A stretch of 50,241 nucleotides of DNA, taken from Pigoraptor chileana (lineage: Eukaryota > Opisthokonta > Filasterea). This document shows, in pieces, positions 37,546 to 47,509 of this stretch; positions within the stretch are counted from its first letter, which is position 1; each line of letters opens with the position of its first letter. The notes under the pieces were generated by a model. The model was not told the origin of the DNA. It was given only the letters and a program-made list of their open reading frames with translations, and did no database searches. Location: assembly GCA_943704495.1 (NCBI GenBank), contig CALSCR010001798.1, forward strand, positions 1-50,241, read 5' to 3'. The position numbers were made by a program, and so were the translations under genes.

Positions 37546-39809
37546 CTAGTCATGTTTCACCAACGCCTCTGGCATCGGCTTTGAGCGCGAATTCTTGCTA
37601 ATGCGGATCTGCCGTTGCATTTGGCACTTGTACTCCTTGGTCTTCATAGGAATGTACGCGTGCGGCTCGCACTCGCTCTGTTAGACACACAACACATGTG
37701 GTGGTGGCGGTGGTGCGTGTTTGGGCGGAGGTCCAAAATTTCTGGTTAAGCAGTCAGGCTGACAAAGTTGAAAGCAAAGTACATTACACAAGAGGATGAG
37801 CGGATGAGAACTACGCATGCAAAACATCCACAAACGCACCGGAAACTGCCCAAAAAAGGACTTGTAGCCCCCGTACAGGATGTATAGCTCCGGGTAGTAG
37901 AGGTTTGGGTAAATTCCTTTTTCGCTGTGTATCCGGCGGTCCTCGCGCCTTAAGTAGCGCAACCTGTAGATCGAATTTATAAGAATAAATACAATGTGTG
38001 CAATTCAGAGAGAGAGATTTGATGGGAACTACCAGTAACGATGCACTCGTGTCCTGTGAGCGAAGTACTTACAATTTGGGCCCGCGTGAGGACGAAAACT
38101 CGCAGTGAAAGACAATCGCGACGCGGTGTTCGACGATTGGTCGCCGGAGGAAGCGCTCCTCCACTTGCTCGCGCGTCCACAGATTGAGCGCATCCCGAAT
38201 GTGGCCACCCTGAGTTCCACCGCAGATTGTGAACAAGCATGTCAACGATCACAGACACATACGCGCTGTCGACGCGCTGTCAACACAGCCGAGAACATAC
38301 CAGGCCGCCGCTCACCTCAAATTCGTATCCAAAGCGGCAGTCAACAACGAACACCTTCTCGAATCTGTCTTTGTAAGCCCCGCTGCACATGGCAAGTAGC
38401 TGTTTGTACAACCGTTGATTAGTCTCTGCAGCACGTGATTGTCACACCCCAGCCAAAAATGCAGCAGTCGCCAGAAGACCGACCGTCTCAGGGGTGATGC
38501 TCTTGAGGTCTGGGTGCTTCCCCGTGACGATGGGGAGCTGGCATCGCTCGCCGTCTCCGCGGTCATACAGGTCGATCTGGTTGGCTAGAAAGGCAACAAG
38601 AATCGTGTTGGCTGACGGTGGGCAAGATAAAAATTGCAAATCGAACATGTGAAAAAACTAACCAGGCGGGGGCAACAGTGAGACCGCCTCTGCTGCAGTG
38701 TCTGTCTCTTCACACTCCGGCAGATCGTCCACGGGCTCAAACACGCCGAGTGGAGTTGGGCGGGAGGGAAACGACACGCCGGTCCACGACGTGTGCCGCC
38801 GCAAGGGACCGCTGCTCCCCCGCTCGAGCACAGCAGCGCCCTCCTCGAGCAGAGCGCCGGGAACGGGTATGTCACAGGCACGCCGGCGCACTGCGGTGGC
38901 TTGGGGGCGTGCATTCATCGCCTCATGCCATTGGCCGGAACAAGGCCATGAGCGTGCCAAGGGATCGCTGCCCGTGATCGAAGATGAGCGCTTGCGTTTC
39001 GGAGAATCGTTTGGGTCGAAGTCGTCATCCTGTGGTGGTGTGAGCACAAACGGGTGAGGGCGTGAAGACATCACAGCGAATTGGCACGCCTGCGCTCACT
39101 TATCAACTCACCATGGAATCTGCATTCTTAGAGGACTCCGACTCATCGGTGGAGTCACGCCGCAAGGCGCACAGCCGATGCACCGCCCCTGTATTCTGGC
39201 GCTTATTGCCACTGGAAGCCCGCACCAGGGGCATGTGTGGCGCGGCAGGAGATGATATTGTGCGCCGGATGGCCCGCGAGAATGACCGGGCAGGCGAATG
39301 TGCTTCAAGATTTCTGTTGAGCAGAACAAGCAAGGCGAGTGCGAACGTGGCAAGGAGGAACAAGTGAGTATCAGAGCGGTGTGCAGGTTCGTCCACAATA
39401 GCGCCGCGATAGCATCCCGGCTCTCACCTTGCGGCATTACCGGTTGGCCTGACGATTCCAAACACAGGGACAGGAAGGAAGGTGCGGGTACGTATAAAAA
39501 AATATAAGTTGTCAGTAGCATTGCCTCTCCTAGTGGTGCAGTGTCCATTCCTGCAGTACTTCAAACATGGTAAGCGTGACCCTGTATATCATACCCGTAA
39601 GGCGTGCTTGACGGCGATTCATCTTCGAGAAGACCCCGCGTGCGATGCAAATCGGGGGTTGTCTCGGGAGTGGTGCTTTCTTCATGCCTGATTTCAGCGC
39701 AAGATGCTGTTGCTAGTGTGGTGGTGGGTCGATGCACAACGGGCGACATAGGAGACGGAGTGCCCACAAACGCAGAGGTCAGCGACAGGCGTCGTCGGGG
39801 CGTGTTCAT
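37546..39809 (-). CDS. CDC25: M-phase inducer phosphatase CDC25
   Basis: CDC25 removes inhibitory phosphates from Thr14/Tyr15 of CDK1 and drives mitotic entry. Nine exons in phase: 39809-39595, 39448-39428, 39313-39112, 39029-38663, 38584-38446, 38382-38316, 38209-38073, 37963-37840, 37677-37546; 467 aa. The N-terminal 230 residues are serine/proline rich with many S/T-P sites and a basic PKRKR. The rhodanese-type catalytic domain has [31 protein letters not shown], the active loop [10 protein letters not shown] (C-x5-R), and [16 protein letters not shown]. The 21-base second exon is inferred: it keeps phase and has good borders, but is tentative. The end of the exon before GAYKDRF uses a GTGACA donor. 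The gene is divergent from ISCA1. Confidence 0.92.
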
Positions 39810-40782
39810 GGCGGGCCTGCAGTGAGGTCGTTAGGCGGGGAACGTGAGAAACGCATGGCATTGTGCACAACATCAAGCATATGCGAGCACTCAATTTAAA
39901 GCACATACCCATTTTCGTTGGAGATGGATGCTCCTTCGACGCGGCGTGTAAGGCACGACATTGGAGAAGCCGTCGAAAACGGCATGCCGTGAAGTCCAAG
40001 CAAGTTCGCACCCCCTGCGTCTCCGGATATTTCGGTGAGAACGCCAGCCGACGCTACGCCTCCGCAGCGCCACAGCCCCGCCATGGGCAACAAATATGGA
40101 CGCAGTGCGCGAGTATAAGTTGGCTTCGATGTCAGTGGGCTTTAAATTGTGACGAAGCTTAGAATGCGCGCCCGATACGAACCACCACTGCATGTTGAGA
40201 TTCGCAGACCTTTTATTGACGAAGGATATTGAGTACGTTGTGTTGGCGGCAGTGTATGTGCAAAGTGGGAATGGAATGGAATGAGATGGAAACTGCGGCC
40301 TTTGGGTTGCCTGGCTGTGCCAACACTGTGTGCGTCTGTGTGTGTGTGACCGGAGCGTGTGCGTGTGCGTGTGTGTGTATGCGTGCAATTGGCGTGTGGC
40401 TGCCGCCGTTGATTATGTGCCGCAGTTCAGTGTGGGCGCGGACACATCCGTTTGCAGGGGCGCAATTTGAAATTGCGTTGGATTATCAGCGGAATTCACA
40501 CAAAATCCAAATTAATTGGCGCCGGCGGGAGTTGGTCGATTTCCGAAACAAAATTTGAAACAGACTACGCGCCACCAGACGCCCCCGGATGTAGATACAT
40601 TTGCACCCCCGGATGCTCACTGCTCCAAAAACCGCTGACACCACAATTTTGTCACAGTTTCAGTGCTCGCCAGTGCCGGCTTCGTCCTCAAGTTTATGTG
40701 TCTTCTACCGTCGCTCTGTGCAAGCTAAGCAAGCTGAAAACGTACAAAATACCGTGTCTGTGTTGTATTTCGAATCAGAATA
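39810..40782. promoter_or_regulatory. Long divergent intergenic region between CDC25 and ISCA1
   Basis: A 973-base spacer with no supported gene. A GT-rich simple tract (TGTGCGTG type) covers about 40326-40390. GGCGCCGGCGGGAG near 40518 resembles an E2F-like GC element. The short frames that span it encode only low-complexity sequence. Confidence 0.4.
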
Positions 40783-41245
40783 ATGTCGGCAATGACCGCG
40801 ACCGTCCGCGCCGTCGCGCGCTCCAGGCTTCGAGTACCAGTGAAGGCAGCTCTCACTCTGGTGCGTATGCAGGCAACTTTTCGTGACCACGGTGGTTTTG
40901 TGCAACGTATGTGAGTTCGTCTGTGTCGAGTATATCATCTTCATGGGACCTGATAACTGATTTTTAATGCATGCAGACACCAACTGCAGTGACTCGTGTG
41001 TCCGAGTTACTTGCGCGAAAACCAGAGGCCATCGCATTAAAGATTGGCATACAAAAGAAGGGTTGCAGCGGCCAAGCATACACAGTTGACTACGCCTCAT
41101 CAAAGGCACCGGGCGACGAGGAGGTGTTGCAAAATGGTGTGTGCTTTGGTTTATGTGTGGTAAATTCGTGAGATTTTCGTCTTCAGCTCTCATAAGCGAG
41201 CGATAGCACTGATAGTATGTTTCGAGCCAATATACATACACACGT

Positions 41246-41284
<39 letters not shown>

Positions 41285-41327
41285 TACACACACACACACA
41301 CACAAACATACACACACACACACATAA

Positions 41328-41358
<31 letters not shown>

Positions 41359-41733
41359 ATAAGGTTTTCTATTGTATTCAGTGTGTGTGATCTGCGGCTG
41401 GTCAATGAGCCAAAAAAGGTTTGGTTGAGGGTGGCATTGTCGGCGTTTCAGCTGGTGATGTGCTTGTGCTTTCTCTCTCTAGTGCTGTGGAGTCCATGGG
41501 CACAGCGTCTATGATACTGACTGAATCCTACATCTCTCTCTAATGCTAACGCTTGCGCAATGCTTTTTTGTGGCGTAGGTGCCCGAGTGTTGATTGGGCC
41601 GAACGCCTTGTTTTCAATCTTGGGGTCTGAATTGGACTACGTTGAGAACCCCAGAGATATGTCTGGTGGATTTGTATTTAATAACCCTAATATTAAGGGC
41701 ACTTGTGGTTGTAACGAAAGTTTCAGCATTTAA
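40783..41733 (+). CDS. ISCA1: Mitochondrial iron-sulfur assembly protein ISCA1
   Basis: ISCA1 helps build [4Fe-4S] clusters late in the mitochondrial pathway, usually with ISCA2 and IBA57. Three exons: 40783-40860, 40977-41136, 41579-41733; 130 aa. A short basic leader (MSAMTATVRAVARSRLRVPV) precedes the A-type domain. Cluster cysteines are present: the first in KKGCSGQAYTVDY, the pair in GTCGCNESF at the C terminus; FVFNNPNIKG is the family block. The ATG and KAALTLTPTAVTRV start match the animal protein closely. The second intron (442 bases) is long for this window because it holds a CA microsatellite. Confidence 0.96.
41231..41359. repeat. CA-dinucleotide microsatellite in ISCA1 intron 2
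   Basis: About 129 bases of CA repeats, broken by a few AACATA and TAAACATA interruptions. The reverse strand gives a spurious Cys-Val-rich frame. It accounts for most of the extra length of this intron. Confidence 0.95.
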
Positions 41734-41871
41734 TTGAAGCCTTTTCCTTTTAATATAGTACTGAATCGTCTTGCTTTGTTCGCCATCCTTCCCACTGCTA
41801 TTATCCGTGCTATAACTATTTACAAGATGTACACCAAATGAGTGCCCAGGTGCTATTCCTTGTCAGCCCTA

Positions 41872-43411
41872 TCAACTGTGCGACTTTGCAAGAAACGCGC
41901 ACAAGGGGGCCTCAGGCACCGTGAAGAAATCGTTCGGATTTTCAATGATGGTCTGGCGGCCCTGATCAGTGTCCTCGCCTGTTTTGACAAGCAACATGCG
42001 CAGGTATCAGCACAAACAATCGAGGCATAACCCACTAAGCTAAGGGCAAACGCGAGAACAAGCATTATACTTACTGCGTGACACGAGAGAGTAATATTGG
42101 CAGAGGCCGTGCGCAAGAAGCCTGTCATAGCTAGACCCAAGCATCCACACGAGGACAAACTGCGACGAGGTCATAAAGGCATCGACCAGCTCCTTTTCCA
42201 TGTACTCCAGCAAGCCCTGCGTGCGACATAAACCCTCTGATGAGGCAGATCCAAACCGAGAGCAGCCTCATACCACACAATCTTCCCCTATCGTCCGTAC
42301 AAAACGCAGAGTGTCTCACCTTGGGAACATTGGTGCACCGCAGGGCATCCCGGATGTGTCGTTCGATGCGCCCAAAGCAGTCCGCAGGAGAACTCGGCTC
42401 CATGCAGAAGTCTGTCGTGGACAGCAGTGAATAAAGACGCTTTCAGAACATGGATTCTTCAGGCAGAGTGAGGCAGTGGCGCACTCATTCAACGTCAACA
42501 CACACAAAGCACGGCACCCACCGCTCTCTTTAGGTACGGCTTTCTTGCTGTGCGTACCAATAGCGGCTATGGATAGCTGAGCCTCCTCACTCGCTTCAAG
42601 GAAACTCAGCCACGTCTGCGCGAGATCGCGGAAAATTGTTAGAAGTGGTCACAGCTGCAACGTGCACAGCCCACTTCACCAAACTAGTCCATTCAACCTC
42701 ACCTTCAACTTCGCTTCGTCCTCAAAGAGAGACGCGAAGTATGAGCGTGACTTGTTTGGTAGAATCACATCCTTATACTCATCGATCTCTCCCGCATTGT
42801 CCAAAAGAAAACACACTGGATCAAAAGACGTATGAATAGAATTCAAGTCAAGTTCAGGCGCTGTTATGGAAGCATACATAAAGCTGGTGTGTCAAACCGA
42901 ATCACCAAAATGCTCACACAGCGCATGCAAGACATCAATTCAAGCACGTACGATTCTCCCAACGCCTGTATCGCCGGCTGCCCTCGAAACCTGGGTTGAG
43001 CCGTGAGTTGAGAGAGTCGCGGCGCAAACGCGGACTAGACTTCTTCTTGCGCTCTGAAGCCAATCTGTCTGGCGCAACTGCAAACAGAAACGTCAAATGA
43101 GCGTTCGATGTTATTTAGAAACACGTTGCTTTTTTATATTACAACCGGTGAACTCGAGAGTTGTGTCGAATTTGGCACGTTCTTGATACAATTCACAGAC
43201 TACATTTGGCATTGACTTACCAATGGAGGCCTCGGACGGTGCAACAGACAGTTCCTCCCTGAGTAGAGCAAAACACCCGCCATTAATCAAAAGTGATATT
43301 ATTTTGAGAAAGAAAAAACAACATCCAGAATGAAATCAGCACCCAACCCCACCATTCTTTCACGGGCTGTTCGCCAGAAACAATTACGCGATTCTCGGCG
43401 AAAACAACCAT
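41872..43411 (-). CDS. R3H domain protein (R3HDM4-like)
   Basis: Eight exons: 43411-43353, 43258-43221, 43077-42948, 42883-42703, 42615-42522, 42411-42320, 42216-42075, 41978-41872; 280 aa. The R3H-associated N-terminal region has SRRYRRWENR after a basic stretch (ERKKKSSPRLRRDS). The middle is helical (WLSFLEASEEAQLS, FGRIERHIRDALRC). The R3H domain has the R-x3-H motif in YDRLLAHGLCQYYSL, then TIIENPNDFF. R3H domains bind single-stranded nucleic acid; the role of R3HDM4 itself is not known. For exon 3 the GTGCTT donor at 42947 is used over the nearby GTACGT because only it keeps frame. Family assignment is from memory of the pattern, so moderate. Confidence 0.75.
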
Positions 43412-44277
43412 TTTTACGCGGCACGTATGCGTCGTGTCGCAACAGTGGCAAAAGATAGTTCTAATTATCACAAAGCGCGAATGTAAAGTGAGTCTTGTTT
43501 CAGGTCACACGCTGCTATGGAAATGGAAGAAAAAAGACGAATATGGATACGCAGTGATGATCAGAACACATTGATGCCGCAGTCGCACCGAATCTCAGAA
43601 GTATAAGTGTATAAATGACCCGTTTGGATATGAACACACAGAAATAATGATCAATGAAATACACATGTGACAATTTGTGCAGGTACAGTACCACCATTCT
43701 CGTGCCAAACCGTGTGAACTTAGGTGATTGTGTGTTTGTGTTCGTGTCATAGGTGGTGTGTTGCAAGCGCCGTCAGTATAGTCAAAAGCGATGAGTGGCA
43801 TTTCGCAAGTGCCAATCAGAGCAAGCCGCAGCCGGCACGTGAGGGCCCTTTCCGCCAATCACAGACGGCGCTGTCGTCACCCACCCTGCACGTCCCGCCA
43901 AATTGCGCGCAATTTTTTTCAAATCGATTTACCAATCTTGCAAACTGTCAATTGACAGTCGGCTTACATCACCAAGTAGCAGTGCACAAGGGGAACTTGC
44001 ACCGTCTAAGTCCCTTTTGCAAGCATGCTGAAAGTCGGAAAGGGTGCTCAGGGTCATCCTGTTCTCCCTCGCCTTTTTTGGGATGCTCTGCTTTTCATGT
44101 CCCCAAACTGCTCTGAAGTGAGATAACAACTGGGGTCTAATAAATAAAGAAATGACACCCACAGCGCCGAATCATTGCCGATTGGGTCTTCCCATTTGCC
44201 TTCCTCTATTGTAGTTCTGCTTGCGGGCGAATTTTGTGCAAAGTGATCGCACTTAATTATGTATATATATATTTAAT

Positions 44278-44328
44278 ATATTGGGAAGGCACCTATATTG
44301 GGAAGGCACATATATTGGGGGAAGGCAG
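44278..44328 (+). repeat. Tandem repeat, 17-base unit, three copies
   Basis: The unit ATATTGGGAAGGCACCT is repeated three times with small changes, directly after a TATA-rich stretch (GTATATATATAT). It is non-coding as far as can be seen. Confidence 0.75.
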
Positions 44329-44567
44329 CGATGCAACGTCGGTAACGGCTTCCATAGTAGAGTTGAGGATCGACAATCAAGCCATCATCAAAAAACACGC
44401 AGCGATGAGCGACCACGTCGGATTTGTCCATATTATTGTCCTGCGGTCACGAACAGCACTGTTTGTGTCATTCTCATTCGTGACAGAAGGCGTACACTTA
44501 TCACATTGCAGAAGCAAGAGATTGCCGGAGGGGCGGGTGTCGGGACAAGTCGTCCTGGAAGCGGCGT

Positions 44568-44575
44568 TGACGTCA
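44568..44575. promoter_or_regulatory. CRE-like palindrome TGACGTCA in gene-free DNA
   Basis: Exact palindrome, flanked by a GC box 35 bases left and by an inverted CCAAT (GATTGGTCC) near 44619. It lies almost 600 bases before the nearest annotated start (45166), so its target is unclear. Confidence 0.4.
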
Positions 44576-45165
44576 CTGTGCGTCTCGTGAGGCTGCCCAA
44601 TCTCACCGCAGCGCGTCGATTGGTCCCCATGGCGGCCTTTATTAGACCTCCTTCTCGGCGATAGTGGGGCCATAGTGAGAGGAAATCATCACGGGCCGTT
44701 CCATTCTGGGCCGCAGCGTCGCCAGGGCAACAGCGTCTCGTTTTGGAAATGCACGTAAGCGCCTGAACATCACCCAAATCACGCGCTTGTTTAATGATAC
44801 TCACGGTATTGCATGGATTTGATATATACTGCATTTCATTTGTATGGTCTGCTATGCTCACTATGAGAAATCGGCATTCCTATTAGTAGACTTTTCTGGG
44901 AGCGTGGAACAACAAAGCGCCGGTGTGTGTGTGAGCTTTCCCTTCCACAATTACAAGATTCTTTCACACTACGAAAAAAGCACCTCATTTACAACATAAT
45001 ACGCCTCAAGGGACAACATCCATACACGCAGTGTGGAGCCCCTGGTTAAGCAGTCGCAATATCGAATATTGGACCGATAATTTCTTGATACGAATGATGC
45101 GTCACACACTACTGGACTTTCATTAGACCAACTCCAAACAGTCTTCTCTGCGTTTCAAAGGGAGA

Positions 45166-46643
45166 ATGGGGTTCGATTGGGGTGCTGTGGTGGCGCATCG
45201 GAGACAATCGGCGCGCGGATCTGTCTTCCTCGTCGCCCTGCTTGCGTGCATTTATTTCTCCCTCGTGTCCTCCGCCGCCGCGACTGCTTCGTGCGGTAAT
45301 GGGCAGCACTACTGTGATTCTGGGTGTCCATTCAGCAACACAACTGCCTGCACAGAGGCCGGCACATATTGCTCTGGCATTAAAGATGGCCAGCCGCTGA
45401 CGCCCCTCTGTGAATCGTTCATTGCGCAGTATTGCGCACATTCACCAAATGACCCGGGCTGTTGCGGAAGCTCCAAGCCTCTGCGATGCCTTTACGGACG
45501 GCACTGCGTCGCCACGGCCAACGAGTGCCCCACAAGCAACTGCCAGTCTGTCAACGTGCCTTGTGGGTTTGGAAAGTGCTCTGGCGCGTATTCTTGCGGG
45601 GGCGGCTGTGTGGCCAACCGCACGCAAACATGCCCAGCAAGCACGCGCTGCGTGGGCGGCTACATGTGTGGCGAGGAGACGTGCACAAGTGTGCTTGGGA
45701 CATGCGACCCGCCGGTCGGCAATTTTAACAATAACCAGCCATACTGCCCTTCGAACATGCGCTACTGCGGCAAAGAGTGTCCGTTTGATGACAAGTCATT
45801 CTGCAATTCACTCGACTCTGCGTGTGTGGATGGCATTTATTCCGCAAAATGCAACTCCACAATTGCGGCATTCTGCGCAAATAACACGAAAGACGGCGGC
45901 TGCTGTGGTGGCAAAACGCCCTTTCGGTGTGCGTCTGGTTTCTGCGCCGCGTCTGCCTCGTCATGCAATGCGTATCCGTACTGTGCGCGCTTCAATGAGT
46001 CGTGCCCTGCCGAGTCGAAGTGCCCTGGCGGGAACTACTGCGGGGACGAAAGCGGACGTTGCGTGTCTCCAGACGGCGCCGCGCAGTGTCCCGAGCAGGG
46101 TGGAATTTACGATCGTATCTTCCTCAACGACGCGCCGAGGAGTGTGGCATATGTGTGCCTGAAGCCCAAGTGCTACGTCACCCGCGATTACGGCGTGACA
46201 TTCCTTCGTGAGTATCTTGTTTGTTCAAGGTTGTTTCGATGAATCACACACATAACACTGTTATGAATGTGTTCGTGGCATGGCCAGTCTTGCTGACGCT
46301 TTTTTCTGAATGTTTGCCCTCCTTTGCAGCTCTCCCTGCAACGGTCGTTGATCTTATCGGCGTTGATTCTGAGGGGCGCTTGTTTGCCAAGGGAGACCCT
46401 TTTCCGAGGCTTATCAGCACTGACCAGGGCGAAAGCTTCCAGTCAACCCAGACGAAGCCCGCCGCCCTTACTTATGCGACGATCCCTCCCGCAGAGGGCG
46501 AACTTACGCTTGAGACGGCCACCGAACGGCCATGGCTGCTGTCTTCCGACGGCGTCTACGTGCGATCGAACGGCGCGTGGGCCCGTCGTGCGTCGTGGGG
46601 GTGCAACAACATGTGCCGCCGCGCCTCAAGCCCTTACCGGTGA
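45166..46643 (+). CDS. Secreted or surface cysteine-rich protein with two Asp-box motifs
   Basis: I do not recognise an orthologue. Two exons: 45166-46207 and 46330-46643, phase 1 with GTGAGT; 451 aa. A hydrophobic segment at residues 19-37 (SVFLVALLACIYFSLVSSA) acts as signal peptide or anchor. The next 290 residues are about 15 percent cysteine with N-glycosylation sites (NTT, NRT, NST, NNT). Two modules of about 75 residues are internal duplicates: residues 43-122 (YCDSGCPF ... FIAQYC ... GCCG ... RC) and 194-268 (YCGKECPF ... IAAFC ... GCCG ... RC). The C-terminal part has two S/T-x-D-x-G-x-x-F Asp boxes: TRDYGVTF (339-346) and STDQGESF (377-384), as in sialidase or sortilin propellers, but the chain is too short for a full propeller. 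No transmembrane helix follows. Confidence 0.75.
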
Positions 46644-47509
46644 CCGTTTGCCTCCCTGACTTCAATGTGAAGTTACGTTGCGCCCGCCAGTCGGCCAATC
46701 ATCACCGCCAAATGGACAGGCTGAACGTCCGGTGCGCCATGTGCGCTCCCGTGACAATCTTCGCCTATGCTGTGCATTGCGTTGCGCGTTTGCCTTTTCA
46801 ATTTTTTTTCATTGACATTGACCATTTGCGTGTCTTCACCCTTCACGCGAATGCACTTATTCTGTATGTAACATTTTTCTGACTATTGTGCGCTTGAGCA
46901 CCCCGCGCGTCTGTCTTTGTCTGGCGTTATATCATCACGCTCCCCGTGGACTGCGTGTGTGTCGTTGCGCTGCCTATAACGTCTCAACTCTCATATACAC
47001 ACAACGCGGGTGCACTGTCTCTGGCAGTCACTGCATCCGCACCAACCTTCACTCACACAAACATACACACACTCAAACACACATTCACACATACTGTGCA
47101 CTTCTCTGCCACGTCATCCGACCGTCACCGAAGGGCTTTCTGCGAATTGTGGCATGCGCCCGTCGCACCCTGTCCCATTGGTGTCTATAACCGTATCGCA
47201 CAGCTTGACTTGTGCGTTGCGCTGAATGTCGCCATCTTATTAAACGGCACGCAACAACATCGGGCAGCATCAATCAGTGATTGCAGGGGTACTGAGTACC
47301 CATGGTATTCTTGGAGGCACGTGGTCTTACTTCGTGAGCACCAGACTGTACACATTAGTTTTTAGTACTGGCGGGCTGCCATACAAAGGCAGCAGCTGTA
47401 TGTGTCCGGTCACGGCTGAAGTGGCGGAGCCCAAAATGACGAATAAATGCACTCCTTTGAATCTCTCTGATAGTCAAGATGTGACATTGAACGGCTAGTA
47501 CTCGCTCGC
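46644..47509. other. Intergenic spacer with CA-rich simple sequence
   Basis: 866 bases without a supported gene. A CA-rich tract (ACACAAACATACACACACTC) lies at about 47040-47095. The remainder is T-rich then mixed, with only short frames. Confidence 0.45.

Larger units (their letters stand above)
43412..45165. other. Long intergenic region with promoter-like clusters and no confident gene
   Basis: 1.75 kb without a supported gene. One cluster at 43810-43905 has two CCAAT boxes (43812, 43856), a CACGTG at 43836-43841 and an E2F-like CCCGCCAAA at 43894-43902; about 120 bases on is a 33-codon plus-strand frame (44023-44124, MLKVGKGAQGHPVLPRLF...) and then AATAAA at 44139. A second cluster at 44530-44640 has a GC box (GGGGCGGG), a perfect CRE TGACGTCA (44568-44575) and an inverted CCAAT. 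A 17-base triplicated repeat is at 44278-44328. These look like start sites of unannotated transcripts. Confidence 0.4.

Noticed and set aside
40705-41405. Minus-strand frames rich in Cys-Val-Tyr
   Set aside because: They are translations of the CA microsatellite.
44281-44664. Plus-strand frame after the 17-base repeats as a MORN-like protein
   Set aside because: The WEGTYIG-like words arise only from the tandem repeat and the rest has no domain or splice support.
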